A stretch of DNA of 64,000 nt, taken from NCBI GenBank assembly GCA_910586645.1, contig CAJUIS010000012.1, forward strand, positions 11,184 to 75,183, read 5' to 3'. This stretch comes from an uncultured Lachnospiraceae bacterium. GTDB taxonomy: Bacteria > Bacillota > Clostridia > Lachnospirales > Lachnospiraceae. The number at the start of each line of letters is the position of its first letter. Position 1 is the stretch's first letter. Below are positions 35,636 to 44,168 of this stretch, piece by piece. The notes below the pieces were generated by a model that was not told where the DNA came from, did not search any database, and saw only the letters and a program-made list of their open reading frames with translations. The translations under genes were made by a program, and so were the position numbers.

Positions 35636-37341
35636 GGATGGATGGTCAAAGAATAATTTGTATAATAAACTACGAAACCCGGTGCGCTGCCATTGGGTTT
35701 CTTGACGTTTTTCCGCTGAAGATAGTCAATTTCCACTTTTTCACTGTCCTTGCCTTTTGAGTAAAATCCGGCCAGCTTTCCGGCTTCTTCAAAAGTGGAA
35801 TCCGGCAGCTCCTTTCCCTCGGTTTTTACAATAACGTGAGAGCCGGGCATACCCTTTGCATGAAACCACCAGTCGCCTCCTGTGGCAAACTGAAACGTAA
35901 GCTCGTCATTTTGAAAATTGTTTTTCCCCACATACATATGAAACCCGTCGGATGAAACGTAATGGAGCGGCTTGCTTTTTATTTTTGCCTTTTTCTCATT
36001 TCTTTTTTTGCGGATGTATCCAAATTCGGTCAGTTCTTCCCGGATCTGCACGAGATCTTCTTCCAAAATGGCGATGTCAAGCGCAGTTGCAATGCTTTCC
36101 AGATGATCGATTTCTGATTTCGTTTCTTCGATTAGGGCAGTCAGAGCTTCGTAGGTGCGCTTGAGTTTCCCGTAGCGATCGAAGTATTTTTTTGCATTTT
36201 CGGAAGCGGAAAGCTGATCGTCCAAAGGGATTGCAATCATTTCGTTGGTATAGTAATTGAGCGCTTCTAAAGATTTTGCACCTTCTTTCAGGCCGTAGCC
36301 GTAGGTGTTTAAAAGTTCGCCGTAAATCCTGTATTTTTCCCGTTTTTCCGTGTCTTTTAACTGTTTTTGCTGCAGAATATATTTTTTTTTGTTCCGTTCC
36401 AGCGCTGTTGTGACAACTCTTCGTAAATCAGAAGATTTCTGCCGGATTCTGGTATAGGAATTGCGCCGGGCATAATAAGTTTCCAAGACTCTGGAGACGG
36501 AATCGTACGCATGGGTTTCAAAATCCTGGTAAACAGAAAGCCGGACTGCTGCAAATTCAATCGGTTCTTTTCCTTTGTAAATAATATTCGGTGAAAAACA
36601 GAAATTCTGAATGTCGTGGAAAAACCAGTCAAAATTGTGATACAGGTGCAGTTTTTCATCTTCGTTCAGGGAACCGGTGGAAAAATCCCCGTCAATCCCG
36701 GCCCGAAAACAGATTTCATTGGCGATTACCGGGCTGATTCCGGTGTAGGAATTGTAAATCGCTTTGCAGACGGATTCCGGCCTGTGGAAAACGGAGGCGA
36801 AGAAAGATTCTTTTTCGCAAAGCAGGGGGTTTTCTTTTTGTGTCGTTTCTGGAATAAAGTAGCTCCGGCCCGGAAGCACTTCCCGCACGGAGCTTACCTG
36901 GGCGGAAATGTGCTTGATGCTGTCGATGATTGTGCCGTCTTCTTTACGGAAAATAATGTTGCTGTGTTTTCCCATCAGCTCTACGGTAAGGATTTTATGG
37001 CAGACGTCTCCCAAATCATCCAGGTGTTCGATTTCAAAATGGATGATGCGTTCCAGACCCGGCTGGCGGATGGCCGTAATCCTGCCGTTTGCAATATGCT
37101 TGCGTAAAAGCATACAAAAATTTGGAGCCGTTAAGGGGCTTTTTTTATTCTGATCGGTCAGATAAAGGAACGGAAGGGATGCGCTGGCGGACATTGCAAG
37201 CCGGTGCGCTCCGTTTTGCCCTTTTAACGTAAAAAGAAGCTCATCCTTTTCCGGCTGGGCTATTTTATTGATTCTGCTGTTTAAAATGGTCTGGTTCAGT
37301 TCATAAACGAGATTTGCAACTACAATTCCGTCGAAAGCCAT
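35605..37341 (-). CDS. rqcH: Ribosome quality-control factor RqcH (NFACT/FbpA family)
   Basis: A 578-residue NFACT protein, which binds stalled large ribosomal subunits and adds alanine tails to mark nascent chains; older annotations call it fibronectin-binding protein. The N-terminal NFACT-N has 'MAFDGIVVANLVYEL', 'NSRINKIAQPEKDEL' and 'TVELMGKHSNIIF'. A coiled-coil region follows, and the NFACT-R part has 'HYVSSDGFHMYVGKNN' and 'DWWFHAKGMPGSHVIVK'. GGAGG stands upstream of the ATG on the - strand. It is one of only two - strand genes and has a peculiar repeat in its leader region. Confidence 0.95.
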   Translation of the reverse strand: MAFDGIVVANLVYELNQTILNSRINKIAQPEKDELLFTLKGQNGAHRLAMSASASLPFLYLTDQNKKSPLTAPNFCMLLRKHIANGRITAIRQPGLERIIHFEIEHLDDLGDVCHKILTVELMGKHSNIIFRKEDGTIIDSIKHISAQVSSVREVLPGRSYFIPETTQKENPLLCEKESFFASVFHRPESVCKAIYNSYTGISPVIANEICFRAGIDGDFSTGSLNEDEKLHLYHNFDWFFHDIQNFCFSPNIIYKGKEPIEFAAVRLSVYQDFETHAYDSVSRVLETYYARRNSYTRIRQKSSDLRRVVTTALERNKKKYILQQKQLKDTEKREKYRIYGELLNTYGYGLKEGAKSLEALNYYTNEMIAIPLDDQLSASENAKKYFDRYGKLKRTYEALTALIEETKSEIDHLESIATALDIAILEEDLVQIREELTEFGYIRKKRNEKKAKIKSKPLHYVSSDGFHMYVGKNNFQNDELTFQFATGGDWWFHAKGMPGSHVIVKTEGKELPDSTFEEAGKLAGFYSKGKDSEKVEIDYLQRKNVKKPNGSAPGFVVYYTNYSLTIHPDISGIEEIS

Positions 37342-37382
37342 TCGTATTTCCTCCGATCTGTCTGTTCTTGGCGTACAAAAAA

Positions 37383-37520
37383 GGCGTATATCTTCTTATT
37401 CACTGAGGATACCCTCAGCAGACAAGGGAACACGCGGTTTTGCACCGCAAATTTGTCATTTTGCCGCATTATTGCCGCTCGGCGTCTTGGGGCGTGTATC
37501 CTCTTATCTACTGAGGGTAA
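37383..37520 (-). repeat. Intergenic element with two imperfect 30-base repeats upstream of rqcH
   Basis: Two 30-base direct repeats (37383-37412 and 37491-37520; 24 of 30 bases the same) lie 108 bases apart in the leader of rqcH. Between them, hairpins are visible, such as GCGGT-gcaaa-ACCGC, and the first repeat overlaps a CTGAGG/CCTCAG stem. The pattern suggests a discrete inserted element or structured RNA rather than ordinary spacer. The rest of 37342-37638 shows nothing else I can name. A short - strand reading frame (37320-37523) runs through it, but I do not consider it a gene. Confidence 0.5.
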
Positions 37521-37638
37521 CATAAGAAAAGAGAAATTGCAACCGTCCGGCTAAGGAGGCTGTATATTTTACAGAAAGCGGGTTTTAAATGCATTTTGGG
37601 GATTTCACAGAGAAATTGACTTTTTGTTCCGGCATTTC

Positions 37639-37667
37639 TTTACAATTTTTCTTCTATCAAGTATAAT
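37639..37667 (+). promoter_or_regulatory. Sigma-A promoter of glnS
   Basis: TTTACA, 17-base spacer, TATAAT, about 33 bases before the glnS start. No T-box sequence is visible in the leader. Confidence 0.8.
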
Positions 37668-37700
37668 AGGAGAAATGTTTGAAACGGAAGGATGAAAAAA

Positions 37701-39374
37701 ATGGAACGTGAAGCGGAATCTAAAAATTTTATAGAACAGATCATAGAAAAAGATTTGGCAGAAGGGCACTGTAAGGAGGTATGCACAAGGTTTCCGCCGG
37801 AACCAAACGGCTATCTGCATATCGGACATGCAAAGTCCATACTTTTAAATTCCGGTCTTGCAAGAGAATACGGCGGGAAATTTAATCTGCGTTTTGACGA
37901 TACGAATCCGACGAAAGAAAAAGTGGAATTTGTGGAATCCATCAAGGAGGACGTGAAATGGCTTGGCGCGGACTGGGAAGACCGCCTGTTTTTCGCGTCG
38001 GATTATTTCGGGCAGATGTATGACGCCGCTGTAAAACTGATTCAAAAAGGAAAAGCCTACGTATCGGATTTGACTGCAGAAGAGATCCGGGAATACAGGG
38101 GCACTTTAACGGAGCCGGGCAAAGAAGATCCATCCGCGAAAAGAAGCGTGGAGGAAAATTTAAGACTCTTTGCGGAAATGAGAGACGGGAAATACAAAGA
38201 CGGTGAGAAAGTCCTGCGCGCAAGAATCGACATGGCTTCTCCGAATATGAACATGAGAGATCCCGTCATTTACCGGGTTGCGCATATGTCCCATCACAAT
38301 ACAAAGGATCAGTGGTGCATTTACCCGATGTATGATTTTGCGCATCCGATTGAAGACGCGATTGAGGGCGTGACCCACTCGGTTTGCACGCTGGAGTTTG
38401 AGGATCACCGGCCGCTGTATGACTGGGTCGTAAGAGAGCTTGGATATGAACAGCCTCCAAAGCAGATTGAGTTTGCAAAATTATATCTGACAAATGTCGT
38501 GACAGGGAAGCGTTACATCAAGAAACTCGTAGAAGAAAAGATTGTGGACGGATGGGACGATCCGAGGCTTGTTTCCATTGCGGCGCTTCGGAGAAGAGGC
38601 TTTACGCCGGAATCCATTCAGAAGTTTGTGGAATTGTGCGGAGTTTCAAAAAGCAACAGCTCTGTGGATTATGCGATGTTGGAATATTGTATCCGGGAGG
38701 ATTTAAAACTGAAAAAAACCCGTGTGATGGCGGTTTTGGATCCGGTTAAAGTCATTATTGACAATTATCCGGAAGGTCAGACAGAAGAGCTTACCATTGT
38801 CAATAATATGGAAAATGAATCGCTTGGCACGCATCGTGTGCCGTTTGGCCGTGAAATTTACATTGACAGAGAAGATTTTATGGAAGAGCCGCCGAAGAAA
38901 TATTTTCGGATGTTTCCCGGAAATGAGGTGCGTCTGATGCAGGCATATTTTGTTACCTGCAACAGTTTTGTCAAAGATGAAGACGGAAATATTACGGAAA
39001 TCCATTGTACGTACGATCCGGCGAGCAAGGGAGGCAACAGTCCGGACGGGAGAAAAGTAAAGGGGACGATTCACTGGGTTCCGGCGTTTTGCGCCAAACC
39101 GGCAGAAATCCGGCTTTATGAAAACATTGTGGATGAAGAGCTTGGCGTATACAATGAAGACGGCAGTCTGAATTTGAATCCAAATTCCCTTACCGTTTTG
39201 AAAAACTGTTACGTGGAGCCGTATGCGGCGGACGCAAAGGCATATGACAGTTTTCAGTTTGTAAGACAGGGGTATTTCTGCGTGGACGCAAAGGATTCTT
39301 CGGATGAGCGTCTGGTATTTAACCGTATTGTTTCCCTGAAAAGCTCCTACCGCCTGCCGGATCAGAAAAAATAA
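37701..39374 (+). CDS. glnS: Glutaminyl-tRNA synthetase
   Basis: A 557-residue class I synthetase charging tRNA-Gln. The 'PPEPNGYLHIGHAKSILLN' motif (HIGH) and 'LRFDDTNPTKE' are diagnostic, the KMSKS-like loop reads 'VTGKRYIKKLVEE', and the C-terminal anticodon-binding beta barrels are present. I chose ATG 37701 with GGAAGG 9 bases upstream; ATG 37692 lies directly against that site. Many Firmicutes lack glnS and use GatCAB; Clostridia of this group often have it. A DUF2225 gene follows after 16 bases. Confidence 0.95.
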   Translation: MEREAESKNFIEQIIEKDLAEGHCKEVCTRFPPEPNGYLHIGHAKSILLNSGLAREYGGKFNLRFDDTNPTKEKVEFVESIKEDVKWLGADWEDRLFFASDYFGQMYDAAVKLIQKGKAYVSDLTAEEIREYRGTLTEPGKEDPSAKRSVEENLRLFAEMRDGKYKDGEKVLRARIDMASPNMNMRDPVIYRVAHMSHHNTKDQWCIYPMYDFAHPIEDAIEGVTHSVCTLEFEDHRPLYDWVVRELGYEQPPKQIEFAKLYLTNVVTGKRYIKKLVEEKIVDGWDDPRLVSIAALRRRGFTPESIQKFVELCGVSKSNSSVDYAMLEYCIREDLKLKKTRVMAVLDPVKVIIDNYPEGQTEELTIVNNMENESLGTHRVPFGREIYIDREDFMEEPPKKYFRMFPGNEVRLMQAYFVTCNSFVKDEDGNITEIHCTYDPASKGGNSPDGRKVKGTIHWVPAFCAKPAEIRLYENIVDEELGVYNEDGSLNLNPNSLTVLKNCYVEPYAADAKAYDSFQFVRQGYFCVDAKDSSDERLVFNRIVSLKSSYRLPDQKK

Positions 39375-39390
39375 AAAACAGGGAGGATTT

Positions 39391-40137
39391 ATGGAAAAAG
39401 AAACAGATTTTCTGTTCACCAAGCATATCCGCTGTACTGTTTGCGGGGAAACGTTTGAGACCAGAGTGATAAAAAGCGGGAGTTTAAGGCGTCTGGAGCC
39501 GGACTTTGACCTCCGGCCCAGATTCCGTTATGTAGACGCATTAAAATACGAAGTATATTCCTGCCCGCATTGCGGGTATTCGGCGATGAGCCGCTATTTT
39601 GAAAACCTTACGAAGATTCAGAAGGATCTGATCCGGGAAAATATCGGCAGCCGGTTCCAGCCGGTTTCCACAAAAGCTCCTGAGACGATTGATTATAAGA
39701 CGGCAATCCTTCGTTTTAAGCTGTCGCTGCATAATTCTGAGGTAAAACGTGCGAAACTGAGCGAAAAGGCATATACCTGCCTTAAGATTGCCTGGCTGTA
39801 TAATTCATATATGGAAGAGCTGCCGGAAAATACGGAAGAAGAGAGATCGCAGAAAAGCGCGCTGAAACAGACGAAGGATCAGTTTTATCAAAAAGCGTTT
39901 GAGGCGTTTAAAGAGACAGTCGCAACGGAAGATTTTCCGATTTGCGGCATGGATACGCATACAATGGATTATCTTCTGGCAGCTTTGGCGTGCCATTTCA
40001 AAGAATATGCATTTGCCTCAAAAGCAGTCAGCAATATCTTAACTTCACAGACTGCAGACCGCAGAATAAAGGACAAGGCGCTGGATTTAAAGACGAAGAT
40101 TGTAGAGGGAATAAAAAAAGAGAATCAGAATGTTTGA
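39391..40137 (+). CDS. DUF2225 family protein
   Basis: A 248-residue cytoplasmic protein. The N-terminal part has two Cys pairs suited to zinc ('CTVCGETF' and 'CPHCGYSAM'), followed by an all-helical region that looks like TPR-type helices ('LSEKAYTCLKIAWLYNSYMEE'). Members are common in Clostridia; the function is unknown. GGGAGG lies before the ATG. It overlaps the MocR regulator gene by 8 bases, so both are in the glnS unit or translated as a pair. Confidence 0.85.
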   Translation: MEKETDFLFTKHIRCTVCGETFETRVIKSGSLRRLEPDFDLRPRFRYVDALKYEVYSCPHCGYSAMSRYFENLTKIQKDLIRENIGSRFQPVSTKAPETIDYKTAILRFKLSLHNSEVKRAKLSEKAYTCLKIAWLYNSYMEELPENTEEERSQKSALKQTKDQFYQKAFEAFKETVATEDFPICGMDTHTMDYLLAALACHFKEYAFASKAVSNILTSQTADRRIKDKALDLKTKIVEGIKKENQNV

Positions 40138-41602
40138 GTTAATGATACCTTTGGACACGGGTTCAAAAAAACCGCTCTATGAACAGATTTATGATTACAT
40201 ACGAAGGAACATTACGGACGGTAAGATTTCCCGCGGGGAAAAATTACCGTCTACTCGTCTGCTGGCCGGAAACCTTCAGATTTCAAGAAGCACTGTGGAG
40301 TCGGCTTATGAACAGCTTCTTTCGGAAGGATATATAGAATCAAAGCGGGGCAGCGGATATTATGTCGGCGATATTTCAGAGCTGTATTTTTGCAGCCGTT
40401 TTGCGGGACAAAAGACAGAAAAAAAGAAAACGGCAGGTTTTAGAACAAAAGAAGCTTTTTTGGACAGGGAAAAATACCGGATTGTATTTTCACCGGAGGA
40501 AAATGAGTTTGCATATTTTCCGTACAATGCATGGCGCAGGATTACAAGAGAGGTTTTGGCGGCGGATGATCCGTCTTTGTTTTTGACGGGAGAAGCGGCG
40601 GGGGAAATGGAGCTTCGGGAGGCTGTCTGCAGTTACCTTTACCGTGCAAGAGGGGTCAATTGTGATCCGAAGCAGATGATTGTCGGAGCGGGAAACGAAT
40701 ACCTTTTGATGCTTCTGGTTCAGATTCTTGGAGGAAAAAGAAAAGTGGCTGCGGAAAATCCCACTTATTTAAAGGCATACCGGACGCTTTTGAATATGGG
40801 ATGTGAAATGGTTCCTGTGAGAATGGACAAAAGCGGGATCTGTATGGAAGACATCAAAGAGAAAAATCCGGAGATTGTTTATGTGATGCCTTCTCATCAG
40901 TTTCCAATGGGAACGGTTATGCCGATGAAGCGGCGGCTGGAACTTTTGCAGTGGGCGAAGGAACGGCAGGGGCGCTATATTATAGAGGATGACCATGACA
41001 GTGAATTTCGTTACCGGGGAAAGCCTGTTCCATCTCTGCAGGGCAGCGACGCAGGGGGAACCGTCATTTATATCGGAACGTTTTCCAAAAGCATCAGCCC
41101 GTCCATTCGCGTCAGCTATATGGTATTGCCGGAGACGCTTTTGGACGCGTATGATGCAAACTGCGGGTTTTACGCACCGACCGTTCCAAAAGAGCAGCAG
41201 AAAGTTTTGGCGGCTTTTTTAAATCAGGGCTGTTTTGAACGGTATTTGAATAAAATGCGCAGGATTTATAAGACGAAGCGGGATGTATTTCTGGCTCTTT
41301 TGAAAAAAGAAAGCTGGGTGCGGACGATTTACGGAGACGGCGCCGGTATGCATCTTCTTGTGGAATTAAAGACAGAAAAAAGCGGGACGCAGGTAGTGAG
41401 GGAGGCAGAGGCAAAGGGGATCCGCGTATATGACCTGGAAGAATACAGAATTTTGGATTCTGGAAAACAGGAGAACCGATTTCCCACGCTGCTTTTGGGC
41501 TATGGGGCGCTTTCGGAGGAAGAGATGCGGGAGGGAATTTCCTGTTTGAGGGAAATTGTTTCGATACAGTCAGAGCATACAATTTCAGGACGTTTTGGAT
41601 AA
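40130..41602 (+). CDS. MocR/PdxR-type regulator (GntR-aminotransferase fusion)
   Basis: A 490-residue transcription factor with an N-terminal GntR winged helix ('PLYEQIYDYIRRNITDGKIS', 'LPSTRLLAGNLQISRSTVESAY') joined to a fold-type I aminotransferase domain ('EDDHDSEFRYRG', PLP lysine in 'IGTFSKSISPSIR'). PdxR members control vitamin B6 synthesis; others control GABA or other amino-acid genes. No pdxST, gabT or transporter is adjacent, so the target is unknown. The start overlaps the DUF2225 gene by 8 bases. Confidence 0.9.
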   Translation: MFELMIPLDTGSKKPLYEQIYDYIRRNITDGKISRGEKLPSTRLLAGNLQISRSTVESAYEQLLSEGYIESKRGSGYYVGDISELYFCSRFAGQKTEKKKTAGFRTKEAFLDREKYRIVFSPEENEFAYFPYNAWRRITREVLAADDPSLFLTGEAAGEMELREAVCSYLYRARGVNCDPKQMIVGAGNEYLLMLLVQILGGKRKVAAENPTYLKAYRTLLNMGCEMVPVRMDKSGICMEDIKEKNPEIVYVMPSHQFPMGTVMPMKRRLELLQWAKERQGRYIIEDDHDSEFRYRGKPVPSLQGSDAGGTVIYIGTFSKSISPSIRVSYMVLPETLLDAYDANCGFYAPTVPKEQQKVLAAFLNQGCFERYLNKMRRIYKTKRDVFLALLKKESWVRTIYGDGAGMHLLVELKTEKSGTQVVREAEAKGIRVYDLEEYRILDSGKQENRFPTLLLGYGALSEEEMREGISCLREIVSIQSEHTISGRFG

Positions 41603-41616
41603 GACGGGAGGCAAAT

Positions 41617-41787
41617 ATGGAAACATGGCATTATGAAGTAGTCTCAATTGAGGGCGACTATGCAAATTTAAAGCGGACGGATATTTTTTCAGAAGATCTG
41701 AAACTGGTGGCAAGGGCCTTGCTTCCGCCGGAAATCACAGAAGGAAGCCGTTTGAAATATGAAATGATGCAGTATGAAATGATTTGA
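41617..41787 (+). CDS. Small protein of 56 residues, unknown function
   Basis: A reading frame of 56 codons with a strong GGGAGG site 5 bases before the ATG, placed 14 bases after the MocR regulator and 39 bases before the methylase gene. The protein begins 'METWHYEVVSIEGDYANLKR' and ends 'SRLKYEMMQYEMI'; the short beta-strand pattern 'YEVVSIEGDYANL' resembles small OB-like domains. Codon use agrees with its neighbours. I do not recognise a named family with confidence. Confidence 0.6.
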   Translation: METWHYEVVSIEGDYANLKRTDIFSEDLKLVARALLPPEITEGSRLKYEMMQYEMI

Positions 41788-41826
41788 AAAAAGAGTGACA
41801 GATTTTTAGAAACAGGAGGCGCGGGG

Positions 41827-42675
41827 ATGACAAGAAAGAATCCGTTCGTTTCGCCAATATTAAAATGGGTAGGCGGCAAACGGCAGCTCTTAGACTGCAT
41901 TGAGCCGTTCATCCCGGAATGCTCCACTTATTATGAGCCGTTTATCGGAGGAGGAGCAGTGCTTTTCTGCAGGCAGCCAGGCAGAGCGGTAATCAACGAT
42001 TCCAATCAGGAACTGATCAACGTATATCTGACAATTAAAGAGGAACCGGAAGCTCTGATTGAAAAACTGGAAGAACATAAAGAAAAAAACTGTGAAGATT
42101 ATTTTTATCAGGTGCGTTCCATGGATCGGGATAAAGAAGTTTTCGAACGAATGTCGCATGTGGAACGGGCGGCAAGAATTATATATTTAAACAAAACCTG
42201 CTACAACGGACTGTTTCGGGTAAACAGCGCCGGAGAATTTAATTCGCCCTGGGGAAGGTATAAGAATCCGAATATTACAAATGAAACGACGATAAAGGCG
42301 CTGCACTCTTATTTTCAGAAAGCGGACGTTACCATAAAATGCGGAGATTACAGAGACGCGCTAAAGGGCATCAGAAAAGGGGCGTTTGTATATTTTGATC
42401 CGCCGTATATGCCGATCAGTTCTTCCGCTTCTTTTACCGGATATACGTCCGGAGGTTTTGACGAGACGGAACAGATTGCCTTAAAGGAACAGTGCGATCG
42501 GCTGAATAAAAAGGGCATCCGTTTTTTGCTGTCGAATTCTTCCTGTCCTTTTATTGAAGATTTGTACAAAGATTATATCATTGAACACGTCAATGCAAAA
42601 AGGGTCATTAATGCCAACCCGAAGAAGCGGGGGGAAATTAAGGAGGTGCTTGTGCGCAATTATGAGCCTGATTGA
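41827..42675 (+). CDS. DNA adenine methyltransferase (Dam/D12 class)
   Basis: A 282-residue N6-adenine methyltransferase. The SAM-binding 'LKWVGGKRQLLDCI' and 'YYEPFIGGGAVLF' and the catalytic 'YFDPPYMPIS' motif (DPPY) are present, in the alpha-group order of Dam and DpnM, which methylate GATC; the target here is not proven. Its last 14 bases overlap the restriction endonuclease gene, a layout typical of type II restriction-modification pairs. GGAGGCG precedes the ATG. Confidence 0.93.
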   Translation: MTRKNPFVSPILKWVGGKRQLLDCIEPFIPECSTYYEPFIGGGAVLFCRQPGRAVINDSNQELINVYLTIKEEPEALIEKLEEHKEKNCEDYFYQVRSMDRDKEVFERMSHVERAARIIYLNKTCYNGLFRVNSAGEFNSPWGRYKNPNITNETTIKALHSYFQKADVTIKCGDYRDALKGIRKGAFVYFDPPYMPISSSASFTGYTSGGFDETEQIALKEQCDRLNKKGIRFLLSNSSCPFIEDLYKDYIIEHVNAKRVINANPKKRGEIKEVLVRNYEPD

Positions 42676-43948
42676 CGAGAAATGGGAGATTTTGTTTGAC
42701 AAATACCGGATTGAACATGAGATAAAGAAAAACGGGCTGTTTTACATTACTGCGGAGCAGATCCGGGAGGTAAAAGAACCGCGGCTGATGACGAAATTTG
42801 ATACAAGGGAATCTCTGCCGCGCGTATTTGGCAAAAAAATCTCTGTTTTACCTGTGACGAGAGGAAAATATGTCCTTGGGGAATTTGATTTGTACCAGGA
42901 ATTTCCGGAAGCGGTTTCGGACATCAGACAGATGACAGGCGCAAAAATACCCGATTACTTTGAAACGGTGACGATCCATGACATAAGATCAGAGGCCATT
43001 GCGATTAATATTATGAACATTGCCGGAATTTTAGATGATTTTCTGGGCGAGAGGGATATGGTTCAGACGATTTCCGGCCGGATGGGATCCGGAAACTTTG
43101 ATTTTTATGTGAGTGATTTTCAGCGGCCGGAAACAAAAGAAGGAAAACCCCGTATCAGCGTGAATAATTCACAGGTGGAGATTGACGGGGGATTTGAAAA
43201 TAAAAATGTGTGTTCCATTATTGAAGGGAAAAATGTCGTTCACAGTAACTTTTTAATTCGCCAGTTGTATTATCCGGTAAGATTATGGGAAAGGAAAATC
43301 GAAAAACCCATTCGTCCGGTATTTATGGTTTATTCCAACAATATCTTTCGTCTTCTGGAATATGAATTTACGGATATGCAGTATTACAATTCTTTAAAGC
43401 TGGTACAGGAGCGGAATTACAGTCTGGAAGACGTTGAAATTACGATGGAAGATCTGTGTGATGCATGGCGGAAGACGAAAGTAAAACCGGAACCGGACGT
43501 GACATTTATCCAGGCGGACAGTTTTTATAAAGTGATTTCCCTGGTGGAAAATTTAAATGAAAGTCCGATGACGGCAGCGGAGATTGCGGATTTGTTTGGC
43601 TTTCGGGAACGGCAGTCAGATTATTATTTCAATGCCTGCAGATATCTGGGGCTGGCGCAAAAGTATGCGGATGAAGAAGGCGTGAAGGCCCACATTACGC
43701 CGCTTGGCAGAAAACTGCTGAAAATGAGATACAGGGAACGGCAGTTGGAGTATGTGCGTCTGATTTTCGAGCATCAGATATTCCATGAATTGTTTGAAAC
43801 GATGCTATGGACGAAAAATGTGCCGGAAAAAAACCATATTGCAGACAAAATGCGAAAGCTCAGAGTCTGTGGAGAAAGCCTGGTTGACAGGCGGGCAAGT
43901 TCGGTGCGGGGATGGCTGTACTGGATTTTATCCTTATTGGCGAACTGA
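42662..43948 (+). CDS. Type II restriction endonuclease (partner of the adenine methylase)
   Basis: A 428-residue protein that overlaps the methylase gene by 14 bases. It has a site that fits PD-(D/E)xK nucleases ('VEIDGGFENKNVCSIIEGK', with Asp, Glu and Lys spaced as expected). The N-terminal part ('SLIDEKWEILFDKYRIEHEI', 'EPRLMTKFDTRESLP') resembles a family annotated as type II restriction enzymes. A C-terminal winged-helix-like region ('MTAAEIADLFGFRERQSDYYFNACRYLGLA') could recognise DNA. I chose ATG 42662; the longer frame from 42554 lies wholly inside the methylase and has no site. It is probably intact and active, which is inference. Confidence 0.75.
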   Translation: MSLIDEKWEILFDKYRIEHEIKKNGLFYITAEQIREVKEPRLMTKFDTRESLPRVFGKKISVLPVTRGKYVLGEFDLYQEFPEAVSDIRQMTGAKIPDYFETVTIHDIRSEAIAINIMNIAGILDDFLGERDMVQTISGRMGSGNFDFYVSDFQRPETKEGKPRISVNNSQVEIDGGFENKNVCSIIEGKNVVHSNFLIRQLYYPVRLWERKIEKPIRPVFMVYSNNIFRLLEYEFTDMQYYNSLKLVQERNYSLEDVEITMEDLCDAWRKTKVKPEPDVTFIQADSFYKVISLVENLNESPMTAAEIADLFGFRERQSDYYFNACRYLGLAQKYADEEGVKAHITPLGRKLLKMRYRERQLEYVRLIFEHQIFHELFETMLWTKNVPEKNHIADKMRKLRVCGESLVDRRASSVRGWLYWILSLLAN

Positions 43949-43976
43949 CAAAAGATATGAAAGGAAAAGTACGACA

Positions 43977-44016
43977 GAAAAAGCATTTGCGGATGTTATG
44001 CCGCAGGTGCTTTTCT
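43977..44016 (+). terminator. Rho-independent terminator after the restriction endonuclease
   Basis: Stem of 12 pairs (AAAAGCA..TGCGG with CCGCA..TGCTTTT, small bulges) and a T-rich end. Confidence 0.75.
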
Positions 44017-44067
44017 CTGTGTCTGGCGGGCCGGAAATGAATTTGTGTCATTCCGGAAGAAAAAGGC

Positions 44068-44096
44068 TTGCAAAAAGTGAAAAGAAAGTGTATAGT
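44068..44096 (+). promoter_or_regulatory. Sigma-A promoter of the topoisomerase B subunit gene
   Basis: TTGCAA, 17-base spacer, TATAGT, about 70 bases before the start codon at 44169. Confidence 0.7.
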
Positions 44097-44168
44097 ATCA
44101 CTGTCAAAATAAGAACAAATGTTTTGATAGAGACAGAATGTTTGAGATTGCGTGGAAAGGAAACAGAT

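Noticed and set aside
37320..37523. 67-residue - strand frame before rqcH
   Set aside because: It runs through the double-repeat element into the rqcH start region in another frame; probably chance coding in a repeat.
37616..37621. TTGACT as the -35 of glnS
   Set aside because: It is about 40 bases from the TATAAT at 37662; TTTACA at 37639 has the correct 17-base spacing.
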